Shown: positions 54,064-61,822, counted from the first letter of the stretch. The stretch: DNA of 64,000 bases from Bacillota bacterium (GCA_012838955.1 DUOH01000034.1:45479-109478), one strand, 5' to 3'. Notes: generated from the letters alone by a model not told the origin. Made by a program: numbers and translations.

Positions 54064-54855
54064 ATGTTGGCGATTATCGGAGGTTCCGGGGTTTATAACC
54101 CTTCTATGCTGGAAAAAGTCAAGGAGATTAAGGTGGAGACGCCTTACGGTATGATTACCCCGTTGGTTGGGGAGTATCAAGGCAGAGACGTGGTTTTCCT
54201 ACCCAGGCACGGGGCTAAACATACCGTACCGCCGCATCGCATTAATTATCAGGCCAATCTTTGGGGACTGCGCTCAATGGGGGTGGAGAGGATTATCTCC
54301 ACCACTGCGGTGGGCAGTCTAAATCCGCAGATGAAACCGGGAGATTTTGTGATCATCGATCAGTTTCTGGATTTTACTAAGAACCGCCGAAGCACCTTCT
54401 TTGAAGGCGGTGAGCTCGGTGTGGTACATGTGGACTATACCGAACCCTACTGTCCCGAACTGAGAAGAGTTCTCCTAGAAGCCGGCCGGGGCATGGAGGT
54501 TAACTTACATGACCGGGGGGTTTATGTCTGCACCGAAGGTCCCAGATTTGAGACTCCGGCGGAGATCACCATGTTTTCCCGGCTCGGCGGCGACTTGGTA
54601 GGGATGACTAATGTTCCGGAGGTGGTGTTAGCCAGGGAGGTCGGAATTTGTTACGCTACGGTCTCCATGGTAACTAACTTTGCGGCCGGAATTTCCGCCG
54701 GGCCACTCTCTCATGAAGAAGTGTTGGAGATCATGAGGGAGAATACGGATCATCTGCGCACATTGCTGATGAAGTCCTTAGAAACCATCCCGGTGGAACG
54801 CGCCTGTGAATGTAAGAACGCTGTTCAGGGGGGAGAGAGGCTTTTTAGTAAATAA
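54064..54855 (+). CDS. mtnP: 5'-methylthioadenosine/methylthioinosine phosphorylase
   Basis: 263-residue trimeric PNP-type enzyme: IIGGSGVYNP, FLPRHGAKHTVPPHRINYQANLW, the GPRFETPAEI loop and MTNVPEVVLAREVGICYA. In human MTAP the base is read by two Asp in TDYD; here the same place is TNFA, with Asn as in 6-oxopurine phosphorylases, which points to methylthioinosine or a purine nucleoside rather than methylthioadenosine. It opens a three-gene salvage operon with ahcY and mtaD. The AGGAGA site fixes ATG 54064. Confidence 0.88.
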   Translation: MLAIIGGSGVYNPSMLEKVKEIKVETPYGMITPLVGEYQGRDVVFLPRHGAKHTVPPHRINYQANLWGLRSMGVERIISTTAVGSLNPQMKPGDFVIIDQFLDFTKNRRSTFFEGGELGVVHVDYTEPYCPELRRVLLEAGRGMEVNLHDRGVYVCTEGPRFETPAEITMFSRLGGDLVGMTNVPEVVLAREVGICYATVSMVTNFAAGISAGPLSHEEVLEIMRENTDHLRTLLMKSLETIPVERACECKNAVQGGERLFSK

Positions 54856-54932
54856 GCCTGTTTCCCGGTAGACGCAGCAAGAGAGAAGCATACGGATGGT
54901 GATTGTGTACAGGTAGAGGAGGTAACAAAGGG

Positions 54933-56180
54933 ATGTCCAAATACTTAGTTCGTGATCTATCGTTAGCTCCGGCTGGACGGAGAAAAATTGAGTGGGTGGA
55001 GCGGCACATGCCTGTGTTAAACGTGATCCGCCAACGTCATCAACAAGCCAGGCCCTTAGCAGGAAAGAAGATCGCCGTCTCCGTACATTTGGAGGCAAAA
55101 ACAGCTTATCTGGCTTTAACCCTAAACTCATTGGGAGCGGAGGTCAGCGTGACCGGGAGCAATCCCCTGTCTACCCAGGATGATGTGGCCGCCGCTTTGG
55201 TTGATTATGGCCTTTCTGTCTATGCCTGGCACGGAGCAACAGAAGAGGAATATTTTTCCCATCTCAGTAATACCTTGAGCATAGGACCGGAGTATATTAT
55301 TGACGACGGAGGGGATCTGGTTTACCTGCTGCACACGAAGGAGCAAGATCTGCTCCGGACGGTGGTAGGCGGCTGTGAGGAGACTACTACCGGAGTTCAC
55401 CGGTTGCGGGGCCTGGCGGAGCAGGGTAGGCTTAAGTTCCCGATGATCGCGGTGAATGACGCTTATTGCAAGCATTTATTTGATAACCGCTACGGGACTG
55501 GTCAGTCCAGTTGGGATGGGATCATGCGTACCACCAACTTGTTGATCGCCGGAAAAACCGTGGTGGTGATGGGCTACGGGTGGTGCGGTAAGGGTGTGGC
55601 AATGCGAGCCAAGGGTTTGGGAGCGCAGGTGATTATCTGCGAGGTTGATCCGGTACGGGCCTTAGAAGCCCTTATGGACGGTTTTTCTGTGCTTCCGGCG
55701 CTGGAGGCGGCCTGTCACGGTGATATTTTTGTCACTGTAACCGGCTGCACGGGTGTGTTGAGGGAAGAACATTTTCAAGTAATGAAAGACGGGGTGCTCT
55801 TGGCGAACGCCGGTCATTTTGATGTGGAGATTGATAAGAAAGCCTTAGCAGCAATGGCGGTGGAGAGGAGAGAGGCCCGTCACAATATTACCGAATACCG
55901 GCTACCGGACGGTAGGCGTCTTTATCTGCTGGGAGAGGGACGTTTGGTCAATCTGGCCGCCGGAGACGGACACCCGGCGGAAATTATGGATCTGTCCTTT
56001 GCTCTACAAGTGCTTTCTGTCTTGTACCTTAATGAGCAGGGGAGACAGTTGTCGCCCGGGGTGTATTCCGTTCCCCAGGAGCTCGATCGGCAAGTGGCCG
56101 AACTGGCCTTGGCCGCCAATGGCGTTAGGATTGATACTCTGACCACAGAACAGATCAACTATATAAAGGGCAGAGGTTAG
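54933..56180 (+). CDS. ahcY: S-adenosylhomocysteinase family (possible S-inosylhomocysteinase)
   Basis: 415 residues, the short archaeal/Thermotoga type without the bacterial 40-residue insert. NAD-binding VMGYGWCGKG, DDGGDLVYLLH, NDAYCKHLFDNRYGTGQS and NAGHFDVEI are canonical. The adenine-contact stretch, HMTVET in mammalian enzymes, is HLEAKT here, so the Glu that accepts the adenine 6-amino group is replaced by Lys; this favours a 6-oxo (inosine) base. It lies between the phosphorylase and a SAH/MTA deaminase, consistent with SIH as substrate. AGGAGG precedes ATG 54933. Confidence 0.9.
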   Translation: MSKYLVRDLSLAPAGRRKIEWVERHMPVLNVIRQRHQQARPLAGKKIAVSVHLEAKTAYLALTLNSLGAEVSVTGSNPLSTQDDVAAALVDYGLSVYAWHGATEEEYFSHLSNTLSIGPEYIIDDGGDLVYLLHTKEQDLLRTVVGGCEETTTGVHRLRGLAEQGRLKFPMIAVNDAYCKHLFDNRYGTGQSSWDGIMRTTNLLIAGKTVVVMGYGWCGKGVAMRAKGLGAQVIICEVDPVRALEALMDGFSVLPALEAACHGDIFVTVTGCTGVLREEHFQVMKDGVLLANAGHFDVEIDKKALAAMAVERREARHNITEYRLPDGRRLYLLGEGRLVNLAAGDGHPAEIMDLSFALQVLSVLYLNEQGRQLSPGVYSVPQELDRQVAELALAANGVRIDTLTTEQINYIKGRG

Positions 56181-56191
56181 GAGGGGTTAGG

Positions 56192-57505
56192 ATGAAGACC
56201 AAGGTGATTAGAGGCGGTTGGGTCTTAACCATGGCCGAAGGAAAAGCGCCGATTAAAGACGGAATGGTTAAGATTGTAGGCGAAAAGATTGCAGCGGTAG
56301 CTCCCTGGAAGGATCAGCAGCTGGATCCCGACTGGGAACTGGTGGACGCCAGTGACTCCATTATTATGCCGGGTTTAGTCAATACACACACCCATGCGGC
56401 GATGGTGCTCTTTCGAAATTTTGCGGATGATCTTCCTCTAATGGCGTGGCTGCAGGAGAAGATCTGGCCTCTGGAAGAAAACTTAACAGCCGAAGACGTA
56501 TACTGGGGTACCAGGCTGGCGATTAATGAGATGTTGCTCTCCGGAACCACTACATTTGCAGATATGTATTTCTTCCAGGATGAAGTGGCGCAGGCCACAG
56601 AAGAAAGTGGAATCCGGGCTGTTCTGTCCAGGGGTTTGATCGGCGTTAATCCGCAGGCCGAGAAGAATCTGGCGGAAGCGGTGGAACAGGCCAAAAAGTG
56701 GCGGGGGAAAGGAGAGGGAAGAATTCAGATGATGCTTGCCCCTCATGCGCCATATACCTGTCCACCGGACTTTCTGAAAGAGGTTGTTGCCGCAGCTCGC
56801 CATTATCAACTTGGTATTCATATCCATCTTTCTGAAACCAGGGATGAACTAGAGCAGATCGGAAGGTCTTATGGTAAGCGTCCGGTGGCCTACTTAGCGG
56901 AGCAGGGGATCTTTTCCCGTCCGGTCTTGGCGGCTCATGGAGTCTGGTTGGATGACGCTGAGATCTCATATCTGTCCCGGCAGAAGGTGGGGCTGGCCCA
57001 TAATCCTTCCAGTAATATGAAGTTGGCCAGCGGTATTGCGCCTGTAGTTAAAATGCTGACCGCCAAAATTCCGGTGGGTTTGGGTACGGATGGGGCCGCC
57101 AGTAATAACCGGCTGGATATGTTTACCGAGATGCGTACAGCGGCGCTCCTACATAAGTTGGCCACGGAAGAACCCACGGCGCTGACGGCGGAGACCGCGC
57201 TCCGGATGGCTACCATCGAGGGAGCGCGGGCTTTGGGGTTGGAAGAGCAGATCGGTAGTTTGGAACAGGGGAAGAAGGCTGATCTAATCCGGATCAGTTT
57301 GCATAAAAGTCATCTGACTCCCTGCCATAACCCAGTGGCTCTTCTGGTCTATACCGTACGGGGTGGAGATGTCACCGGAGTAATGGTCAACGGAGAATGG
57401 TTGGTGGAGGACGGAAAGATTCTTAAAGGTGATGAAGAAGAGGTGTGCAGGGAAACCGGAAAACGGGCGGAAGCATTAAGGGAAATGTCTATCAAACCTC
57501 GATAG
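56192..57505 (+). CDS. mtaD: 5-methylthioadenosine/S-adenosylhomocysteine deaminase
   Basis: 437 residues of the amidohydrolase superfamily. Metal ligands in PGLVNTHTHAAM, IHLSETRDE (with HIHLSE) and LGTDGAASNN; the HAPYTC loop matches the TM0936 group, whose MTA/SAH deaminase activity is established. It removes the 6-amino group giving methylthioinosine and S-inosylhomocysteine. Starts 11 nt after ahcY with a GGAGGGG site, so it is co-transcribed. Confidence 0.92.
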   Translation: MKTKVIRGGWVLTMAEGKAPIKDGMVKIVGEKIAAVAPWKDQQLDPDWELVDASDSIIMPGLVNTHTHAAMVLFRNFADDLPLMAWLQEKIWPLEENLTAEDVYWGTRLAINEMLLSGTTTFADMYFFQDEVAQATEESGIRAVLSRGLIGVNPQAEKNLAEAVEQAKKWRGKGEGRIQMMLAPHAPYTCPPDFLKEVVAAARHYQLGIHIHLSETRDELEQIGRSYGKRPVAYLAEQGIFSRPVLAAHGVWLDDAEISYLSRQKVGLAHNPSSNMKLASGIAPVVKMLTAKIPVGLGTDGAASNNRLDMFTEMRTAALLHKLATEEPTALTAETALRMATIEGARALGLEEQIGSLEQGKKADLIRISLHKSHLTPCHNPVALLVYTVRGGDVTGVMVNGEWLVEDGKILKGDEEEVCRETGKRAEALREMSIKPR

Positions 57506-57631
57506 TGGTCCGGATTATTCGACAATTTTCGATATATGTTCGTTTTTTATAGAAAAATGAGTAATTATCTATAATCAAGCGGAAACGGGTTAATAATGGG
57601 AATAATCGTAGTTTCTGCTAGAGATCACATG

Positions 57632-57660
57632 TTGAATAATAGGACTTTATATGGTAATAT
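57632..57660 (+). promoter_or_regulatory. Sigma-A promoter of the predicted small RNA
   Basis: -35 TTGAAT (57632-57637), 17-bp spacer, -10 TAATAT (57655-57660). Transcription would start near 57667, at the first hairpin. Confidence 0.65.
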
Positions 57661-57666
57661 TTAGAT

Positions 57667-57860
57667 ACAATCCTTGATTTCCTGGTTACCATCGAGGATT
57701 GCAGAGCGTCACAGTGACGCTAGGCGCCGGCGGCATTGGGGTGCTCGCCCCGTCTCTGACCACGCCGGCAGTCGAGACGGGTTGGATCGTTAGGAACTAT
57801 AGGTTTCGATTACAGGTTTCGAATGTTTTTAAATTAACCGCCGTCAGGCGGGTTTTTTTT
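57667..57860 (+). ncRNA. Predicted structured small RNA of about 190 nt, family unknown
   Basis: Between a promoter and a strong terminator. Stems seen by eye: CAATCCTTGAT/ATCGAGGATTG (57668-57678, 57691-57701, one G-T pair); AGCGTCA/TGACGCT (57705-57711, 57715-57721); CCCGTCTC/GAGACGGG (57749-57756, 57774-57781) with an inner GAC/GTC; a GCCGGC in that loop can pair with the self-complementary CGCCGGCG at 57725-57732, a possible pseudoknot. It is not SRP RNA, tmRNA, RNase P or a known riboswitch as far as I can tell, and the ends do not pair as in 6S RNA. Confidence 0.6.
57838..57860 (+). terminator. Terminator of the predicted small RNA
   Basis: CCGCC-GTCA-GGCGG followed by G and eight T. 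Confidence 0.9.
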
Positions 57861-58030
57861 ATGCCTATTACCCTCGCCAGAGGCGGTTTCGGTATAAGCG
57901 GGAATGCATTACGAAAGAGTCTGGACAGAGAGGTATCTGGCGTCAACTATTTGCGTAGTTGAGCTTAGCGCGTTATCAGGGGCCAATCTGGAGGTAGACG
58001 ATTTTTTGGGCTGGATTTTTGTTTTGGCTT

Positions 58031-58055
58031 AGCCCCGCCTTAAGCAGGGCTTTTT
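58031..58055 (+). terminator. Second terminator in the mtaD-nrdR gap
   Basis: AGCCC/GGGCT stem with an 11-nt loop and a five-T tail. It may end a second short transcript that includes the TCAACTA/TAGTTGA hairpin at 57943-57962. Confidence 0.6.
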
Positions 58056-58159
58056 CCAGGGTTATATAGGATTTTTTGGTGAAAAGGAATCTGGGTGTTA
58101 ATTTAGAGGTTTTTACTAGAAAACCACGGATTAAACCAAATTCCGGGGAAAGAGGGGGG

Positions 58160-58188
58160 TGGACAACCCCATATATAGATTTTATAAT
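58160..58188 (+). promoter_or_regulatory. Sigma-A promoter of nrdR-nrdD
   Basis: -35 TGGACA (58160-58165), 17-bp spacer, -10 TATAAT (58183-58188). The spacer coincides with the first NrdR-box candidate. Confidence 0.75.
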
Positions 58189-58212
58189 AAGATAGCCTAC
58201 TAAATATGGTAG
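58166..58212. promoter_or_regulatory. Tandem NrdR boxes on the nrdR promoter
   Basis: Box 1 ACCCCATATATAGATT (58166-58181) and box 2 CTACTAAATATGGTAG (58197-58212) resemble the NrdR consensus ACACWATATATWGTGT. Their starts are 31 bp apart (15 bp between boxes), which is the three-turn spacing seen in characterised NrdR sites. Each box alone is weak; the spacing and the position over the promoter are the argument. Confidence 0.6.
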
Positions 58213-58214
58213 GT

Positions 58215-58402
58215 ATTTCTTAAAGTTCTGCAGGAAGCTCTGCTTTTTGCGGGAACCGGAGTTAATACCATAAGCACAGTGAAGTTTGCCGCAAATCGTA
58301 ACCTAACAAAGGCGTAATAGTTTGCGGCATATCTCTCTGTAAAACTCTTGATCGGAGAAATATTCACACCTAATGATCGAGGTAGCGGAGGAGGGATGAA
58401 GG
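58215..58402 (+). other. Structured leader of nrdR
   Basis: About 190-nt untranslated leader. It contains a perfect 9-bp inverted repeat (TGCCGCAAA 58287-58295, TTTGCGGCA 58321-58329) and a CTTGATC/GATCGAG pair near the start codon. No cobalamin riboswitch core is visible. Confidence 0.4.
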
Positions 58403-58867
58403 TTGCGTTGCCCACATTGTAGCAATCGGGAAAACCGGGTGCTTGATTCCCGCTCATCAGAAGAAGGGATGGCGATTCGTCGGCGACGTGAGTGCTTGAC
58501 TTGCGGGAAAAGGTTCACCACTTATGAACGGCTGGAAGAAGAACCCTTGGTTGTATTGAAAAAAGACGGCCGACGCGAGCCTTTTGACAGAAAGAAGATT
58601 TTAAAGGGATTACGTAAGGCCTGTGAGAAGCGGCCTCTTTCCTTTGAGACTTTAGAGAAGATCGTCGACAAGGTGGAGTGGGCTATTCGCAACCGGGCCG
58701 AGAATGAGGTGTCCACTGCCGTTATTGGTGAATACATTATGCAGGAATTGAAAGACGTTGACGAAGTGGCTTATGTTCGTTTCGCCTCCGTCTACCGGCA
58801 GTTTAAAGACTTGGATATTTTTATGGCGGAAGTACAGAACCTTCTTGGGTCAAGAAATAATAAATGA
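58403..58867 (+). CDS. nrdR: Transcriptional repressor NrdR
   Basis: 154 residues: an N-terminal zinc ribbon (RCPHC, then CLTCGKRFTTYE) and an ATP-cone (VLKKDGRREPFDRKKILKGLRKACEKRP). NrdR senses dATP/ATP and represses ribonucleotide reductase genes by binding paired boxes; such boxes lie on its own promoter here. TTG start 8 nt after GGAGG. nrdD follows 18 nt later. Confidence 0.96.
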   Translation: MRCPHCSNRENRVLDSRSSEEGMAIRRRRECLTCGKRFTTYERLEEEPLVVLKKDGRREPFDRKKILKGLRKACEKRPLSFETLEKIVDKVEWAIRNRAENEVSTAVIGEYIMQELKDVDEVAYVRFASVYRQFKDLDIFMAEVQNLLGSRNNK

Positions 58868-58885
58868 TGTGGGAGGAGCAGTCAC

Positions 58886-60988
58886 ATGGCGAAAGTTCAG
58901 GAAGAAATCTTTAGTGAAATGGAGAAAGGAAAGGTTTTTTCTTTTTCCGGCAAAGGAATGTCTTCCTCCGGAGAGAGGGGCTTTCGTTCCATCATGAAGC
59001 GGGACGGGAGAATAGTCGAGTTCAACCACGAGAAGATTGCGGAAGCGATCTTTAGAGCAGCCAGAGCGGTTGGCGGTGAAGATCGACAGCTAGCCGGGGA
59101 AATCGCGCAGGTGGTAATGAACTATTTGAAGAAAACGAAGAAGAACGGTATTCCTACAGTGGAAGAAGTACAGGACGCTGTAGAAAAGGTCTTGATCGAA
59201 ACAGGGCACGCTAAAACCGCCAAAGCCTATATCCTTTATCGTGACCGCCGTACGCGGCTGCGCGAAGCAAAGTCCGACTTGATGGATGCGGTTGAGGAAA
59301 TTTTGGTCGAAACCAATAGGGAGAACGCCAATGTGAGTAATTCTCCTTCCGCTAAGATGCTGCAGATTGCCTCGGCAGCCAGTAAGAAGTATTATCTCTA
59401 CCGTTTGCTCCCGGAGGAGTTTTCCCAGGCTCATATCAACGGAGATATACATATTCATGATCTGGATTTCTATGGTAAGACTTTAACCTGTGTGCAAATC
59501 CCGCTGGGCCGCTTGTTGACCGAGGGGTTTAATAACGGGCATGGCTACATCCGGCCGCCCAAGAGAATCGCTTCAGCCGCTGCTTTAGCCGCAATCATCC
59601 TGCAGAGCTCCCAAAATGACATGCACGGAGGGCAGTCTTTTGCCTTCTTCGACCGGGATATGGCGCCTTTTGCCGTTAACGCTTCCGAGGACGAAGTCTA
59701 TCAAGCGATGGAGGCTTTAATTTATAACCTGAATTCCATGCATAGTAGAGCCGGGGCGCAAGTTCCATTCAGCAGCCTTAATTTGGGAACCGATACCTCT
59801 CCGGAGGGGAGAATGGTCACCAGGTGTCTACTGCTTGCTCACGAAAAAGGGTTAGGCCGGGGAGAGACACCCATCTTTCCCAATATTCTCTTCCGTCTGA
59901 AAAGAGGGGTGAATTTTGAACCCGGTGACCCCAATTACGACTTGTTCCAATTGGCGATGAAGGTCGCTGCGAAGAGACTCAATCCCACCTTTTCCTTTAT
60001 GGATTCTTCTTTTAATGAGCCATACGGAGCAGAGGTGAGTTACATGGGCTGCCGTACCAGGGTAATTGCCAACCGGCACGGAGAGGAGATCTCAACCGGC
60101 CGGGGAAACCTGTCGTTTACCTCAATTAACCTACCCAGATTGGCCATCAAAGCCAAGGGTAATTTGGAACTATTCTACAATATGCTGGATCAAACCATCG
60201 ATTTGGTGGCCAGACAGCTTTATCATAGATACAGGGTGCAGTCCAGGTTAAAGGTGAAGGATATGCCTTTCCTGATGGGGCAAAAACTATACATGGACTC
60301 CGAGAAACTTAAACCGGAGGATACGATTGCGCCTGTGATTAAACATGGCACGCTTTCCATTGGTTTTATAGGTTTGGCGGAGACCCTTTATGCTTTAACC
60401 GGGCTGCATCACGGCGAGGATGCCTCCGCCCAACAGTTGGGTTTGGAGATTATCAGCCATATGCGAGAGAGAGTCGACGAGCTGTGCGAGGAGTATGATC
60501 TAAACTATACCTTGCTGGCCACGCCGGCGGAGGGCTTGTCCGGAAGGTTCTTGAATCTTGACCGGAGGAAATTCGGGATCATTGAAGGCGTCACGGATAA
60601 GGAATACTATACCAACAGTTTTCATATTCCGGTCTCGGAAGAGATCAGTTGCTTTGACAAGATTAGTCTGGAGGGGCCGTACCATAAACTGACCAATGCC
60701 GGGCACATCAGTTATGTTGAATTGTCTTCTCCCCCCATCGATAATTTGGAGGCGTTGGAGGCGATTATTCGGCATATGGCCGCCAGCGATATGGGTTACG
60801 CCGGGATTAACTTCCCGATCGATGAATGCCTGGCCTGCGGTTATCAGGGCATCTTCTCAGCAGATTGTCCTTCCTGCGGTTCCGATCTGCTTCGCCGGGT
60901 ACGCCGGATTACCGGATATCTTTCTACTGTTGATCGGTTTAATGATGCGAAAAAGGCTGAACTGGCCGAACGAAAAGCGCACTTATAA
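58886..60988 (+). CDS. nrdD: Anaerobic (class III) ribonucleoside-triphosphate reductase
   Basis: 700 residues: an N-terminal ATP-cone (about 35-125, IMKRDGRIVEFNHEKI), a 10-stranded barrel with GDIHIHDLDFY and QNDMHGGQSFAFFD, a C-terminal zinc site (CLACG...CPSCG) and the glycyl-radical loop RITGYL with Gly677. It makes dNTPs without oxygen using formate as reductant. The activating radical SAM enzyme NrdG normally follows, but here a terminator and a tRNA follow, so nrdG must be elsewhere. GGGAGGAG precedes the ATG. Confidence 0.96.
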   Translation: MAKVQEEIFSEMEKGKVFSFSGKGMSSSGERGFRSIMKRDGRIVEFNHEKIAEAIFRAARAVGGEDRQLAGEIAQVVMNYLKKTKKNGIPTVEEVQDAVEKVLIETGHAKTAKAYILYRDRRTRLREAKSDLMDAVEEILVETNRENANVSNSPSAKMLQIASAASKKYYLYRLLPEEFSQAHINGDIHIHDLDFYGKTLTCVQIPLGRLLTEGFNNGHGYIRPPKRIASAAALAAIILQSSQNDMHGGQSFAFFDRDMAPFAVNASEDEVYQAMEALIYNLNSMHSRAGAQVPFSSLNLGTDTSPEGRMVTRCLLLAHEKGLGRGETPIFPNILFRLKRGVNFEPGDPNYDLFQLAMKVAAKRLNPTFSFMDSSFNEPYGAEVSYMGCRTRVIANRHGEEISTGRGNLSFTSINLPRLAIKAKGNLELFYNMLDQTIDLVARQLYHRYRVQSRLKVKDMPFLMGQKLYMDSEKLKPEDTIAPVIKHGTLSIGFIGLAETLYALTGLHHGEDASAQQLGLEIISHMRERVDELCEEYDLNYTLLATPAEGLSGRFLNLDRRKFGIIEGVTDKEYYTNSFHIPVSEEISCFDKISLEGPYHKLTNAGHISYVELSSPPIDNLEALEAIIRHMAASDMGYAGINFPIDECLACGYQGIFSADCPSCGSDLLRRVRRITGYLSTVDRFNDAKKAELAERKAHL

Positions 60989-61038
60989 TAGGGCTAAAAT
61001 GAGAGCATACAAAGATGGTGTGCTCATAAAGTTTGGAC

Positions 61039-61080
61039 TGTCAGCACAAGAGTTATTCCTTCTTGTGCTGACAAACTTTT
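61039..61080 (+). terminator. Terminator of the nrdR-nrdD operon
   Basis: Perfect 13-bp stem TGTCAGCACAAGA/TCTTGTGCTGACA with a 9-nt loop, followed by AACTTTT. Confidence 0.85.
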
Positions 61081-61115
61081 CTGATTTTATCCTGTTTTTT
61101 CAGAGAATAACCCTC

Positions 61116-61144
61116 TTGAACCGGGGGCAATGATATGCTATAAT
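61116..61144 (+). promoter_or_regulatory. Sigma-A promoter of tRNA-Thr
   Basis: -35 TTGAAC, 17-bp spacer, -10 TATAAT, 12 bp before the mature 5' end. Confidence 0.85.
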
Positions 61145-61156
61145 AATCAAGCAATT

Positions 61157-61232
61157 GCCGGTGTAGCTCAATTGGTAGAGCAGCTGACTTGTAATCAGCA
61201 GGTTGCGGGTTCGAGTCCCATCGCCGGCTCCA
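61157..61232 (+). tRNA. tRNA-Thr (TGT)
   Basis: 76 nt with encoded CCA. Acceptor GCCGGTG/CGCCGGC (one G-T pair), D arm AGCTCAATTGGTAGAGC, anticodon loop CTTGTAA closed by GCTGA/TCAGC, T loop TTCGAGT. Confidence 0.97.
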
Positions 61233-61243
61233 GTGAAATTAAG

Positions 61244-61271
61244 GGTTTTCCGGAGACGGAGACCTTTTTTT
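61244..61271 (+). terminator. First terminator after tRNA-Thr
   Basis: GGTTTTCC/GGAGACC stem (one bulge) with a GGAGAC loop and seven T. Confidence 0.75.
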
Positions 61272-61273
61272 GT

Positions 61274-61305
61274 GCTCTCTCCCGTGGCGGAGAGGGCTTT
61301 TTTAA
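61274..61305 (+). terminator. Second terminator after tRNA-Thr
   Basis: GCTCTCTCC/GGAGAGGGC stem followed by six T. Confidence 0.75.
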
Positions 61306-61411
61306 TAAAAATCTTCAGTTAAACAGGCTGATCTAGTATTTCCACAAGAAGATGTAATAAAGGATTTGATAGGTCATATCTTTTTAGAGAGGTAGGGGAG
61401 GGGGTGGAGAG

Positions 61412-61573
61412 TTGAAAGCAAAGGACTTTATTGAGCTTTTGTCAAGGCTCGGTGAGGAGAAGACTTTAGTCATTGAAGATAATCAAGGTAACTATTACGA
61501 TATATTTCCACATGATGTAGAAGATGGAGAAGAAGTAATTCGGGTCGTAGTTGACCTGGAGCCGGTCGAGTAA
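61412..61573 (+). CDS. Small acidic protein, 53 residues, unrecognised
   Basis: TTG start behind a GGAGGGGGTGG stretch; 53 codons then TAA. Sequence is soluble and acidic: KAKDFIELLSRLGEEKTLVI, a YYDIFPHDVEDGEE loop, and a final VIRVVVDLEPVE strand. Pattern suggests a small helix-then-beta fold. It stands alone between terminators (after tRNA-Thr and at 61584), which supports it as a real transcription unit. Too short for family assignment; no promoter identified. Confidence 0.65.
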   Translation: MKAKDFIELLSRLGEEKTLVIEDNQGNYYDIFPHDVEDGEEVIRVVVDLEPVE

Positions 61574-61583
61574 GTTTAGGTTG

Positions 61584-61607
61584 CCTCCCTGGAGGGAGGG
61601 TTTTTTA
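61584..61607 (+). terminator. Terminator after the 53-residue gene
   Basis: CCTCCC-TGGA-GGGAGG stem with G and six T. Confidence 0.9.
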
Positions 61608-61664
61608 TTTACGGAAGTAGTTATTCAGGTTATAAACGGTGGAAATTAATGGCCTTGAACTGTC

Positions 61665-61691
61665 ACCCATTCCTTTGTGTTTCATAATATA
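61665..61691 (+). promoter_or_regulatory. Sigma-K-like promoter of the small membrane protein
   Basis: AC, 16-nt spacer, then CATAATATA, matching the sigma-K pattern AC-N16/17-CATANNNTA. It would start transcription about 15 nt before the ribosome site. Confidence 0.55.
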
Positions 61692-61720
61692 TATTGCAGC
61701 ATTGCAGTAAAGGGGGAAAC

Positions 61721-61822
61721 TTGACGAAGATGAGATTTAATGATTGTTTCGGTAAAGGCTTTATGCCGTTCTTAATCTTCTTAATCCTCATCCTACTGAT
61801 CTTAGGGGGATTTAATTGTTGA
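61721..61822 (+). CDS. Tiny membrane protein of YjcZ/SscA type, 33 residues
   Basis: TTG start close behind AGGGGG (ATG 61730 is the alternative). The product has a short polar head with Cys (RFNDCFGKGF), one Leu/Ile-rich membrane helix (FLIFLILILLILGG) and ends FNC. It resembles the tiny YjcZ/SscA membrane proteins of spore formers, some of which act in coat assembly. A sigma-K-like promoter upstream and a terminator downstream fit a mother-cell sporulation gene. Confidence 0.65.
   Translation: MTKMRFNDCFGKGFMPFLIFLILILLILGGFNC

Larger units (their letters stand above)
57506..58402. other. 897-nt gene-free region between mtaD and nrdR
   Basis: No credible protein gene: an 87-codon frame at 57699-57962 runs through a hairpin-rich segment and a terminator. 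The region holds a probable small RNA unit (57632-57860), a 7-bp perfect hairpin (57943-57962), a second terminator (58031-58055) and the nrdR promoter, operators and a structured leader. Confidence 0.7.

Noticed and set aside
57667..57860. 6S RNA or SRP RNA identity for the predicted small RNA
   Set aside because: The 5' and 3' ends do not pair into a long rod, and the SRP tetraloop motif is absent.
57699..57962. 87-codon ORF in the mtaD-nrdR gap
   Set aside because: It crosses two hairpins and a terminator with eight T, and the composition looks non-coding.
58215..58402. Cobalamin riboswitch in the nrdR leader
   Set aside because: Such switches often control nrd genes, but no B12-box or core elements are visible.
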